Of a DNA stretch of 64,000 bases, positions 25,840 through 37,891 are shown in pieces. Both the position numbers and the translations under genes were made by a program. This stretch comes from Pseudomonas fluorescens (GTDB taxonomy: Bacteria; Pseudomonadota; Gammaproteobacteria; Pseudomonadales; Pseudomonadaceae): the NCBI RefSeq assembly GCF_902498195.1, contig NZ_CABVIY010000001.1, forward strand, positions 992,001-1,056,000, written 5' to 3'. The notes beneath the pieces are model-generated. The model did not search any database. It had not been told where the DNA came from and saw only the letters and a list, made by a program, of their open reading frames with translations. Positions within the stretch are counted from its first letter, which is position 1. Every line of letters begins with the position of its first letter.

Positions 25840-27129
25840 CTACGGGCGGTTTTTCGCCTCGATCCATTGCGACATGTATTGCGTGCTCTTGTGGTGGTGA
25901 TGGCGCAACATGCTGCCGGTGAAGTTATCCCTTCTGATCGCTGGCAGATGTTGCAGGCACTGTTCGATCCGGGCGATCAAGGCCGGGCCATGTATGGCTT
26001 GCTGGTAACGCTTGGCCAACAGTTGTAGCCCCTGGGCCTGGGCATTCAGCCATCGATTCTTGTCTTGATGCAGTTGCACCGCGTTGTCGGCGAACGCACG
26101 GGCGGTCTGGGTGATCGCCCCCGGCCAGGGCTCCTCGCCATGCATCGCTTCCGCGCCAACCGGTGTGGTGACATTGGGCGTGCCACAGCGCATCGCATCG
26201 ACAATCTTGCCTTTGACCCCCGCGCCGAAACGCAGGGGCGCCATGCACACCCGTGCGGCGGACATCACCTGCAAGGCGTCCTCCGCCCAGTTCATCACAT
26301 GAAAACCCTGCGCCGGGTTATGCAGGGCTGTCGCCTTGGGCGGTGTGTAAGCGCCATAGATGTGCAGTTGCGCACCCGGCAGTTGCGCGCGGATCAGCGG
26401 CCAGATCGTGGTTTTCAACCAGAGCACCGCGTCCCAGTTCGGCGCATGGCGAAAGTTGCCGATATGCAGAAAGTGAGCGCGGTCTTCGAACGGCACGGGA
26501 GCCGTCGTAGGCAGATCGACCATCAGCGGACACCAGTGCAGCAGGTCGCGCGGCATTTTGAACTGCTCGACCAGCAACTCGATTTCCACGTCGGAAACCA
26601 TCAGCGTCAAGTCGCAACGATAAAACGCGGCGATTTCCCGTTTGGCCAGGTCGGAATCGGCCATGTGTTCAAATTCTTCGCGCATTGCCGGTGCGAACAG
26701 CCCGGCAAAGTCATTGTTGTCATCACTGGCCTTCAAGCGCTCCTTGAGGCGTTGGTGCCGTTCCTGTCGCAGGCTTTGCAGGTCGCAACTTTCGAGCACA
26801 CGCAACGCTTCGGGGCAATGCTTCTCGACCCGCCAGCCGAACTGTTCTTCCATCATGAATTGATCGAACAACACGATGTCAGGGGCCAGTTCCGTGATGA
26901 ACCTGTCGAAACTGCTGTTGTTCAGCTCGATCGGCACTTCGCGAATGCCCAGGGCCGTCAGGTCGGCACGCTGCTCGCCGAAGCCGGCCGGGCTGCTGAA
27001 GGTGATGTCCCAGCCTTGTTGCAGGAACGCCTCGAGGATTTGCATCACATGCCCACTGGCCGCCGAGGATCGCGGTTCTGGCCAGACGTAGCCTATGACC
27101 AGGACTTTGGTGGAGTGGGGTTGATTCAT
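25840..27129 (-). CDS. Glycosyltransferase, GT-B fold (family 1/4-like)
   Basis: The 429-residue product (ATG 27127-27129, AAGGAA upstream) looks like a GT-B glycosyltransferase. The N-terminal Rossmann start is KVLVIGYVWPEPRSSAASGH, and the nucleotide-sugar-binding half has FLHIGNFRHAPNWDAVLWL, GAQLHIYGAYTP and VCMAPLRFGAGVKGKIVDA, followed by GTPNVTTPVGAEAM. This last is the acidic-Gly motif of GT4 enzymes. The acceptor is unknown; there are no other sugar-polymer genes nearby, and it stands alone between mtlR and a large protein of unknown function. Confidence 0.85.
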   Translation of the reverse strand: MNQPHSTKVLVIGYVWPEPRSSAASGHVMQILEAFLQQGWDITFSSPAGFGEQRADLTALGIREVPIELNNSSFDRFITELAPDIVLFDQFMMEEQFGWRVEKHCPEALRVLESCDLQSLRQERHQRLKERLKASDDNNDFAGLFAPAMREEFEHMADSDLAKREIAAFYRCDLTLMVSDVEIELLVEQFKMPRDLLHWCPLMVDLPTTAPVPFEDRAHFLHIGNFRHAPNWDAVLWLKTTIWPLIRAQLPGAQLHIYGAYTPPKATALHNPAQGFHVMNWAEDALQVMSAARVCMAPLRFGAGVKGKIVDAMRCGTPNVTTPVGAEAMHGEEPWPGAITQTARAFADNAVQLHQDKNRWLNAQAQGLQLLAKRYQQAIHGPALIARIEQCLQHLPAIRRDNFTGSMLRHHHHKSTQYMSQWIEAKNRP

Positions 27130-27296
27130 GACGCAAATTCCTTGGAGCGGACGGAAGGCTGGGAAAAACGGGCGCATTAAATCACAGGCGGGGGGCGGGC
27201 GTTTGGCCGTCGGGCCAACGAGCGGCGAACTGTTCCAGCGCGCCGCCCGGAGAAATCTTCGACAGTTTGAGGCTATGCCTGTCAAGGACTCCCGTT

Positions 27297-30233
27297 TTAC
27301 ACAATTGGCTGGAAGTGGGTTATTTTCGCCCCTCGTGCCTTGTGGTTATTCAGCGACAGCTGATACCAGTCGACCCCTCGCTTCATGATGAGTACTTGAG
27401 TTGCATCGGAGAGTTCACCCGCAACGACCAGATCCGCAATTTTAACGTCCGTACAGCTCAATGACTTCGCCGCATTAAAGGCATCGAGTGTTCCGCCGGC
27501 GTTGCGCAGTTGTCGTGTGGCTTTGCCAGAGGTTTTCAAGCCTCGTCCCGTGATGAGTAATGCGCATTTTTTGGTCAGAGACCCACCTTTTTTCAGGAGG
27601 TCTGGAACACCATCCAGTGGATTGACCAGGCTCAAGGCAAAACTAGCCGTCACTCTGGCCAGTTTCAGGGATTTGGTCAGAAGGCTGCCGGATTTCAGGG
27701 CAATGCTGGCGAACTTTGTTGCAACCCCCGCTACCGATCCAACCACTGCCAATGCGTCCAGTGTGCAGCCCACTATCCCTGAGTTTCTACGGGAAGGGTC
27801 ACCCGAAGTCAGATCTGCAATGCAACTTCTGAATGGAATGACCAGATTGAGAATAAGGTCCACATTTTCCTGACTGTTCTTTTTTGCCGCTTCAATGGGC
27901 GCAACGCCATAGCCTGCATTGTAGAGTTCGTCATAGGTCGCGGGGGGCGAATATTTAATGAGGTTGTCTACTAAGGTTTGGATGGTCTGCGAAAAGAAAA
28001 TTTCCAGTGCGCTTCTGGTGGCGGGTGCGAGGCGCTCGGCCTCATAGGACTCCCATAGTTTCTCGACCACTACTTTATGGGTTACATTTTTAACCGGTTT
28101 GGTTCCGTTGAGGTACGCATTGATATCGAGCGGCCAGTCAAGGGCCTGTGTTTGCCACTGTTTTTCGTCCTTCTCAGCGGACTCTGTGGGTTCAAAATAT
28201 TCGATTGCAGTTGCACCGAAAACGGAACGCAAGTCTGGGCGACTGTAGCATTCGGCTTGCAATGTAAACAGTTCGTAGTAATAAAGCTCCGATTTGTATT
28301 TGGCACAGAGGATGATGCCATAACGCCCCCTGTGTTTATCTCTGAGCCGTTGCGTTTCGTGGGTTGCCGCGTCGGAGAATTTTTTTCGTACGGTATAGAA
28401 ACTGAGTTGGCCGTACTCGATACGGATTCGGTCACGTGCAGGCATTTTCGATATGGCAAGCTTCAATAATGTGCCAGTACCTGCCCGCAGATTTTTGAAG
28501 TAGTCGTCAAATTCCGATTTATACAAGTTTTCGATGTTCTGAAGTTCATGCAAGTGACGCTTGATCAGGTCAAGCATGCTCAGGTCATGGTTTGTGGTCA
28601 CAGCCGTTGATAACGTGTTTCCTGTCAATCCTTCCTCGATAAGATCTCCAGACATGAATATTTCATGAATTGATATTGGGTCGCGATGGTGATAGTGGAC
28701 GAACACTTTCCGGGTCAGGTACTGCTCATCTGGAATGACTCTTTTAAGCTCGTTTAGCGCCGTTTCTTCCCGGATGGGTAGTTGGGAATTCATTGCATTG
28801 CTGCATTGCTCCAACGCCTCGGTGTACTCGATGTAATAGGCCTGGGCCGATGTAAATTGCTCGCCCGAGTATTCGCCTGTCGCGCTGTAGGGGATAAGGC
28901 CATTCAAGGCGGCCCAATTCAGTATTGGGGTAATCACAGTCAAACCGAATAATTGCTCGGTGTGCTCGTCAAAGGCCCCGATGCCGGCATATGACTGAAC
29001 CTGTTCGTAGGTCATGTTGCCCGACGAACCTGGTGCGATAGACTCGATTTTGGCAACCGCCAGACTGTGAACTACCCATAGGGGCGAACCTATAGTCAGT
29101 TCTTCCGGGATTTTTTGAACCAGGAATTCCGGCGCTACGTTGGCGATCAGGATGTAGGCGGCCAAGGGCGCTGAATTTACGCTGATGACTTGTTTGGCAA
29201 TAAGGTGCTGTTCCAGTTCTAATAAAATTCGAGCGGGGGTTAACTCCAATCTTTCAGGCTTGTAAAGTTCATAGCCTAATACATCGCTCTTGCTTTCGAG
29301 CACACTGGTTTCAGGATCAAGGTTTAGCAGGATAGCTGTCATGAGCAGCAGTTGGAGATCGTCGGGGGATGGCGTTTCTCCCGACCGAGTGCCGTACCAT
29401 CCCAGGGCTTCAAGGTAGCCCTTCGCCCAGATGTTCCCATTAACACTGTTCAGCAGAGTATTGATGTGTTGTAGGGGGGAGAATCTCAGTGAATCAATCG
29501 CTGTGCCAATGACTTCTTCGACCAAACGATCAAGTAGATGACCGGTATTGCGTGAGCCAAATGAATGGGTTAGGGCCTGTATTTGCTGGCGCTGTGCTGG
29601 GGAAAGTTCTGTGGGGTAGAGGCCCGGGTCTTTGAGCAGTTCGAACCTGTTCTCCGTTACAGATAACGCCAGGTGGTCGAGTTTGATAAGGTCAAGGAAG
29701 TTTTGTAGATGCTGGACCGTAGAGGGTAAGGGGTGTCCATAGAATCGTAGCCACTGCTCGACATTGATGTCGCCAGCGCTGGAAATATATCCGCCAGCCT
29801 CGTCTGCATAACCGCTGAGTTCATCCAGGTGTTGGTTGAGAATTTCGTTTTCCGTAAGAAGATCGTCAATTTGCATGGGGGTGTCCTCCACCCATACATG
29901 CATGTTCTTCTTTGAGTCACAGACATATTCAGCGGTGTCGGGTAGATGAGAAAGCTCATTCAGGCTCAGGAATTCGGTACTTTGCAACAGTGCATTCAGT
30001 CTGGATTGGCCTGCTCGATGAGCCATCTGTAGCGAACTTTCGTGGGTGCTTGAAACGATCAGGTTGGACAGTACAAATTCTGCATTGGTGTCGGGTGGGT
30101 CGGCCAAGTATCTTTGGAGTCCTGCGATAACTAATAGTTTTTCTGATTTATTGTTGTCCAGTAGGCTTTGTATATCGGCTTGCAAGGTTTCAATGGTCGA
30201 TGGTTTGCGGTGGTCGTATTGGCTGGTGTTCAT
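27297..30233 (-). CDS. Large protein of unknown function, AT-rich codons
   Basis: I do not recognise this 978-residue protein with certainty. The ATG at 30231-30233 has AAAAGGACT upstream. There is no signal peptide. Residues 1-790 are mostly soluble, with many Leu/Glu/Asn-rich helices. A weakly hydrophobic pair of segments lies at about 819-846 (GIVGCTLDALAVVGSVAGVA) and 859-880 (ARVTASFALSLVNPLDGVPD), then a basic stretch (KKGGSLTKKC, GRGLKTSGKATRQ). This layout recalls the large toxin-like Pseudomonas proteins with a late hydrophobic helix pair (dermonecrotic-toxin/DUF6543 type), but that is a guess. Codons ending in A or T are much more frequent than in the neighbours, suggesting transfer. 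It stands alone. Confidence 0.7.
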   Translation of the reverse strand: MNTSQYDHRKPSTIETLQADIQSLLDNNKSEKLLVIAGLQRYLADPPDTNAEFVLSNLIVSSTHESSLQMAHRAGQSRLNALLQSTEFLSLNELSHLPDTAEYVCDSKKNMHVWVEDTPMQIDDLLTENEILNQHLDELSGYADEAGGYISSAGDINVEQWLRFYGHPLPSTVQHLQNFLDLIKLDHLALSVTENRFELLKDPGLYPTELSPAQRQQIQALTHSFGSRNTGHLLDRLVEEVIGTAIDSLRFSPLQHINTLLNSVNGNIWAKGYLEALGWYGTRSGETPSPDDLQLLLMTAILLNLDPETSVLESKSDVLGYELYKPERLELTPARILLELEQHLIAKQVISVNSAPLAAYILIANVAPEFLVQKIPEELTIGSPLWVVHSLAVAKIESIAPGSSGNMTYEQVQSYAGIGAFDEHTEQLFGLTVITPILNWAALNGLIPYSATGEYSGEQFTSAQAYYIEYTEALEQCSNAMNSQLPIREETALNELKRVIPDEQYLTRKVFVHYHHRDPISIHEIFMSGDLIEEGLTGNTLSTAVTTNHDLSMLDLIKRHLHELQNIENLYKSEFDDYFKNLRAGTGTLLKLAISKMPARDRIRIEYGQLSFYTVRKKFSDAATHETQRLRDKHRGRYGIILCAKYKSELYYYELFTLQAECYSRPDLRSVFGATAIEYFEPTESAEKDEKQWQTQALDWPLDINAYLNGTKPVKNVTHKVVVEKLWESYEAERLAPATRSALEIFFSQTIQTLVDNLIKYSPPATYDELYNAGYGVAPIEAAKKNSQENVDLILNLVIPFRSCIADLTSGDPSRRNSGIVGCTLDALAVVGSVAGVATKFASIALKSGSLLTKSLKLARVTASFALSLVNPLDGVPDLLKKGGSLTKKCALLITGRGLKTSGKATRQLRNAGGTLDAFNAAKSLSCTDVKIADLVVAGELSDATQVLIMKRGVDWYQLSLNNHKARGAKITHFQPIV

Positions 30234-30604
30234 CTGTAAGTCCTTTTCTGATGATTTGACAAGTAAGCTCAAGGCGAATAAGTGCGAAAAGAAGACTAGG
30301 TGTAATAATGTTCAATTGGCGAGATGATATGTTGTGCTTTTTATTACGTGGTCAGGCGTTGCTGCGATTTGGCAATTAACCGCCGAAAATAGAAACATTG
30401 AGAGGGATGTTTGCAAAAAGCGAGCGAATTGACCGGGACAATGTTCAATACTGGCTTGCAGGAGCCTATCGAGACGTGAGCAGTAAACATGCCTGAACAG
30501 GTCAATATAATCAGGCCAGTGTCGCGGGGTACCGGCAGGCGACCTGGCACTGAATATCATGGGTTTACTGTCGAGCGTTCAGGTGACTGACGCTGCGGAG
30601 CTTC
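30234..30604. other. Intergenic region, AT-rich on the left
   Basis: This 371-base gap holds the ribosome site (30240-30246) and presumably the promoter of the large unknown gene. The left part (30240-30420) is AT-rich, continuing the base composition of that gene, and returns to normal nearer the receiver gene. I see no terminator, RNA gene or repeat that I would defend. Confidence 0.45.
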
Positions 30605-30964
30605 TCACTCGAGGATGCTTTTGACCTTGTCCCGCAATTGATCAATGGAAAACGGTTTTCCAATCACATGCATGCCCTCGGGCACCTCAATGCTTTCGGC
30701 ATAGCCGCTGGCGAACAGGATCGGCAGTTGGGGGCGCAGTGAGCGCGCCAGGGTGGCCAGTTCGCGTCCGTCCATGATCGGCAGGCCGACATCGGTCATC
30801 ATCAGGTCGATGAGCTGGTTCTCGTCCTTGAGGAATTCCAGTGCCTGCTCGCTGCCATCGGCTTCCAGTACGTTGAACTCCAGTTCCTCCAGCACATCGA
30901 CAATCAGCATGCGCACAATGGAATCGTCTTCGACGACGAGGATGATGGAGGCGGTGGCAGGCAT
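30605..30964 (-). CDS. Single-domain response regulator (CheY-like)
   Basis: A 119-residue stand-alone receiver. The acidic pocket is VVEDD (11-14), the phosphoacceptor D58 in MMTDVGLPIMDG, and K-P in VIGKPFS. There is no output domain. It is divergent from the hybrid kinase at 31213, with 248 bases between the starts. The sequence resembles the C-terminal receivers of PAS-type hybrid kinases (ILFASGYAES). It may accept phosphoryl groups from the neighbouring kinases. Confidence 0.92.
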   Translation of the reverse strand: MPATASIILVVEDDSIVRMLIVDVLEELEFNVLEADGSEQALEFLKDENQLIDLMMTDVGLPIMDGRELATLARSLRPQLPILFASGYAESIEVPEGMHVIGKPFSIDQLRDKVKSILE

Positions 30965-31212
30965 AGTGGGTTTCTCGACAATGGATGAGCGGTGGTCGGT
31001 CGATCGATATCGCCGACCCTACTGCATGAGTAAGTGGCGGATCCCGACAAGTTCCCGGTGCGCTATAAAAAGAATAAGGAAAGGATAACCGCTCCGTAGG
31101 CTTCAGAGCAGGCGAATGTAGGACTAAGAGCCGAAACGCGTGAGAAAATTGGATCAATGCGTCGGTTTTGGGGCAAACTCCTTGTTTTTCACCCGTTCAA
31201 CAAGGCTTGATT

Positions 31213-34704
<3,492 letters not shown>

Positions 34705-34717
34705 TGGAAAGCCTTTA

Positions 34718-35533
34718 GTGGAAAAGAACACCGAAATCGAACTGCGGTTGCTGATCGAGGCGATCTACCTCAAGTACAGCTACGATTTTCGCGATTACTC
34801 CGGCGCGTCCATCAAGCGCCGGGTCAGCCACGCGTTGAGCCAGTTCGAGTGCAACACCATTTCGGCGCTGCAGGAAAAGGTCCTGCACGACCCGACCGCG
34901 TTCATGCAGCTGCTGCAATTGCTGACGATTCCGGTCAGCGAGATGTTCCGCGACCCTTCGCACTTCCTGGCGATTCGCCAGGAAGTGGTGCCGCTGCTCA
35001 AGACCTACCCGTCGATCAAGATCTGGATTGCCGGTTGCAGCACCGGTGAAGAGGTCTATTCCATGGCCATCCTGCTGCGTGAGGAAGGCCTGCTCGATCG
35101 CACCATCATTTACGCCACCGACATCAATCCGCGCTCGCTGGAAAAGGCCAAGCAAGGGATTTTCTCGATGGAGAACGTGCGCGCCTACACTGCTAATTAC
35201 CAGCAGGCGGGTGGCCAGCGAGCGTTTTCCGACTATTACACCGCGGCCTACGGCTACGCGATTTTCGACAAGTCACTGTGTGAAAACGTGACCTTCGCCG
35301 ACCATAGCCTGGCCACGGACAGTGTATTTTCAGAAACTCAATTAATTTCGTGTCGTAACGTATTGATTTACTTTAATAAAAGCTTGCAGGATCGCGCGTT
35401 CGGACTGTTTCACGAGTCATTGTGCCACCGGGGCTTCCTGGTCCTGGGCAGCAAGGAAACCCCGGATTTTTCGTCCTTCGGCAATCAGTTCGAACCGTTG
35501 GTCAAACAAGAACGGATCTACCGCAAATCATGA
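34718..35533 (+). CDS. CheR-type protein methyltransferase
   Basis: CheR enzymes methylate glutamates of chemoreceptors with SAM. The 271 residues have the N-terminal helical part, the SAM motif GCSTGEE (106-112), DINPRSLEKA, and SCRNVLIYF (211-219). No TPR or pentapeptide-tether extension is present. The start is GTG 34718, with GGAAAG as possible ribosome site, 14 bases after the kinase gene. It overlaps CheB by 4 bases (ATGA). No MCP, CheA or CheW gene lies nearby, so its substrate is not obvious. Codons around 35327-35395 are strikingly AT-rich. Confidence 0.92.
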   Translation: MEKNTEIELRLLIEAIYLKYSYDFRDYSGASIKRRVSHALSQFECNTISALQEKVLHDPTAFMQLLQLLTIPVSEMFRDPSHFLAIRQEVVPLLKTYPSIKIWIAGCSTGEEVYSMAILLREEGLLDRTIIYATDINPRSLEKAKQGIFSMENVRAYTANYQQAGGQRAFSDYYTAAYGYAIFDKSLCENVTFADHSLATDSVFSETQLISCRNVLIYFNKSLQDRAFGLFHESLCHRGFLVLGSKETPDFSSFGNQFEPLVKQERIYRKS

Positions 35534-36123
35534 ACGGTGCAACAGGTTTGCCTGCCATAGAAGCGATCGTGATCGGTGCCTCGGCCGGGGGCGTCGAGGC
35601 GCTGCTGAGCATTCTCGGGCCGCTGCGCGAAGGCTTCGGGTTGCCGATCATCGTGGTCCTGCACCTGCCGAACGAGCGCCGCAGCCAGTTGACTGAAGTG
35701 TTCAGCAGGCGGGTAGCCCTGCCGGTGCTGGAGGCCACTGACAAGACCCCGATCGAAGCCGGCACCCTGTATTTCGCCGCGCCCGGTTATCACCTGTCGG
35801 TGGAGCTGGACCGCAGCTTTTCCCTGAGCCTGGAAGACCGCGTGCATTACTCGCGACCGGCCATTGACTACCTGTTCGAATCGGCGGCCGATGCCTATGG
35901 CCCGAAACTGGCCGCGGTGCTGCTGACCGGCGCCAATCGCGATGGCGCCCATGGCCTGGCGCAGGTCAAGCGCCATGGCGGATTGACGGTCGTGCAGGAC
36001 CCGGACGAGGCCCAGGTCGCGACCATGCCCCAGGCGGCGCTGGACATTCATCAACCCGACCACATTCTCACTGTCCGCGGCATCGGCCGCTTGCTTGTCG
36101 AGCTGGAACGAATCGCATGCTAA
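35530..36123 (+). CDS. CheB-type methylesterase/deamidase without receiver domain
   Basis: The 197-residue product is only the catalytic CheB domain: S18 in GASAGG, H45 in VVLHLP and D138 in TGANRDGAHG form the usual triad. The N-terminal receiver that normally inhibits CheB is absent, so control by phosphorylation would have to come from another protein. The glycine motif is TGANRDG rather than TGMGxDG. The ATG overlaps the CheR stop (ATGA), and its own stop overlaps the next kinase start by 7 bases, a strong sign of one coupled operon. Confidence 0.92.
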   Translation: MNGATGLPAIEAIVIGASAGGVEALLSILGPLREGFGLPIIVVLHLPNERRSQLTEVFSRRVALPVLEATDKTPIEAGTLYFAAPGYHLSVELDRSFSLSLEDRVHYSRPAIDYLFESAADAYGPKLAAVLLTGANRDGAHGLAQVKRHGGLTVVQDPDEAQVATMPQAALDIHQPDHILTVRGIGRLLVELERIAC

Positions 36124-37298
36124 GTAATATCCAGGCCAAACTGCTGATCGTCGACGATCTGCCGGAGAATCTGTTGGCACTCGAAGCGCTGATCAAGCGC
36201 GAAGACCGTACCGTGTTCAAGGCGCAATCGGCCGACGAAGCCTTGTCGCTGCTGCTGCAACACGAATTCGCCATGGCCATTCTCGATGTGCAGATGCCCG
36301 GCATGAATGGCTTTGAACTGGCCGAGCTGATGCGTGGCACGGAAAAGACCAAGAACATTCCCATTGTGTTCGTCAGCGCCGCCGGCCGTGAGCTGAACTA
36401 TGCGTTCAAGGGCTATGAAAGTGGCGCCGTGGACTTCCTGCACAAACCGCTGGATATCCATGCGGTCAAGAGCAAGGTCAATGTGTTCGTCGAGCTGTAC
36501 CGCCAGAGCAAGGCCATGAAACAGCAGGTGGAAGCGCTGGAGCAGAGCCGTCGCGAACAGGAAGCGTTGCTGGCGCAGTTGCAGAGTACGCAGCGGGAAC
36601 TGGAACAGGCGGTGCGCATGCGCGATGACTTCATGTCCATTGTCGCCCACGAGGTGCGCACGCCACTCAATGGCCTGATTCTCGAAACCCAGCTGCGCAA
36701 GATGCACCTGGCGCGCGATAACGCCGCCGCGTTTACCCTCGACAAAATGCACGCCATGGTCGACCGCGACGAACGGCAGATCAAAAGCCTGATCCGCCTG
36801 ATCGAAGACATGCTCGATGTGTCGCGCATTCGCACCGGCAAACTGTCGATCCGGCCATCGTGCTTCGACCTGACGGTGCTCGTTCGTGCCTTGTTACAAA
36901 ATTTCGCCCCACAGATCGATGCCGCCGAAGCCTCTGTTTCCCTGGACGCCGAGCAGCCGGTAGTCGGCAATTGGGACGAATTCCGTATTGAACAGGTAAT
37001 TTCCAATCTGTTGACCAACGCCTTGCGCTACGGTGCCAAGAGTCCGATTCAGGTGAAGGTGTACAGTGAGAACGCTGAGGCGCGGGTGGAAGTGCGCGAT
37101 TTCGGGATTGGCATCAGCGAAGAAAACCAGCAACGGATTTTCCAGCAGTTCGAGCGGGTGTCGGCCAAGCATGCCGTCGCCGGACTGGGCCTGGGGTTAT
37201 TTATTTCCGAACAGATAGTGACCGCCCATGGCGGCACCATTACCGTCGAAAGCCGGATTGGCGAAGGCGCCCTGTTTCGCGTTTGTCTGCCGCTGTAG
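36117..37298 (+). CDS. Histidine kinase with N-terminal receiver
   Basis: A soluble kinase of 393 residues. An N-terminal receiver (D57 in AILDVQMPGMNG) is followed by a short coiled coil (about 130-165), a HisKA domain with H178 (AHEVRTPLNGL) and a HATPase with FGIGISEENQ and GLGLGLFIS. The receiver-first order suggests it is switched by a phosphoryl group from another kinase, perhaps the CHASE3 kinase upstream. The gene starts inside the last 7 bases of cheB. Confidence 0.93.
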   Translation: MLSNIQAKLLIVDDLPENLLALEALIKREDRTVFKAQSADEALSLLLQHEFAMAILDVQMPGMNGFELAELMRGTEKTKNIPIVFVSAAGRELNYAFKGYESGAVDFLHKPLDIHAVKSKVNVFVELYRQSKAMKQQVEALEQSRREQEALLAQLQSTQRELEQAVRMRDDFMSIVAHEVRTPLNGLILETQLRKMHLARDNAAAFTLDKMHAMVDRDERQIKSLIRLIEDMLDVSRIRTGKLSIRPSCFDLTVLVRALLQNFAPQIDAAEASVSLDAEQPVVGNWDEFRIEQVISNLLTNALRYGAKSPIQVKVYSENAEARVEVRDFGIGISEENQQRIFQQFERVSAKHAVAGLGLGLFISEQIVTAHGGTITVESRIGEGALFRVCLPL

Positions 37299-37375
37299 GA
37301 AAACAGCCAGAAAAACGCAACCTCTGAACGACCCCACGGTCGTATCAGCAGCTATTGACCGAACAAAGGCTTCCC

Positions 37376-37753
37376 ATGAGTGAAGATGCACAAGATGTAG
37401 TCCTCGTCGTCGAGGACGAGCCAGTGATCCTGATGGTGCTGACCGATTACCTGTCGGGCCAGGGGTATCGTGTGCTACAGGCGGAAAACGGCGAACAGGC
37501 CTTCGAGATTCTCGCCAGCAAGCCCCATCTGGATATGTTGATTACCGATTATCGCCTGCCGGGCGGTATCTCCGGGGTGCAGATCGCCGAACCCGCGGTC
37601 AAGCTGCGCCCGGACCTCAAGGTGATTTTCATCAGCGGCTATGCGAAGGAAATCCGCGAGACCGGCAGCCCGATCACGCTGAAGGCGCCGATCCTGGAAA
37701 AACCGTTCGACCTGGATGTGTTGCAGGACATCATGCAGGACCTGCTTTCGTAA
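37376..37753 (+). CDS. Single-domain response regulator
   Basis: A 125-residue receiver with phosphoacceptor D58 (LITDYRLPGG), acidic pair VVEDE and K in ILEKPFD. I start it at ATG 37376, after AAAGGC; a longer frame from 37355 lacks a ribosome site. It is 77 bases behind the kinase gene and is the last gene of the plus-strand run. No output domain is present. The sequence V-K-L-R-P-D-L-K-V-I-F-I-S-G-Y resembles the receiver at the end of the kinase at 37892. Confidence 0.92.
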   Translation: MSEDAQDVVLVVEDEPVILMVLTDYLSGQGYRVLQAENGEQAFEILASKPHLDMLITDYRLPGGISGVQIAEPAVKLRPDLKVIFISGYAKEIRETGSPITLKAPILEKPFDLDVLQDIMQDLLS

Positions 37754-37768
37754 CAACCGTTGCAAGCA

Positions 37769-37861
37769 CTGTAGGCGCTGTCGAGTGCAACGAGGCTGCG
37801 ATCCTTTGATCTTGCTCAACAATCAATAGATCGCAGCCTCGTTGCACTCGGCAGCTCCTAC
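37769..37861. repeat. Long inverted repeat, ATCGCAGCCT/GGCTGCGAT family
   Basis: TGTAGGCGCTGTCGAGTGCA with CGAGGCTGCGATCC pairs with GATCGCAGCCTCG ... TGCACTCGGCAGCTCCTACA. It lies between convergent operons and probably ends both. It belongs to the same family as 41196-41271 and 45753-45838, different from the CCCGCTCCCAC REPs. Confidence 0.8.
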
Positions 37862-37891
37862 ACAGGGTGTTGCCACGCTCCTGGTGGGCAT

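Noticed and set aside
37376..37753. CheY proper for flagellar chemotaxis
   Set aside because: No CheA, CheW, CheZ or flagellar gene lies nearby, and the receiver resembles those of hybrid kinases.
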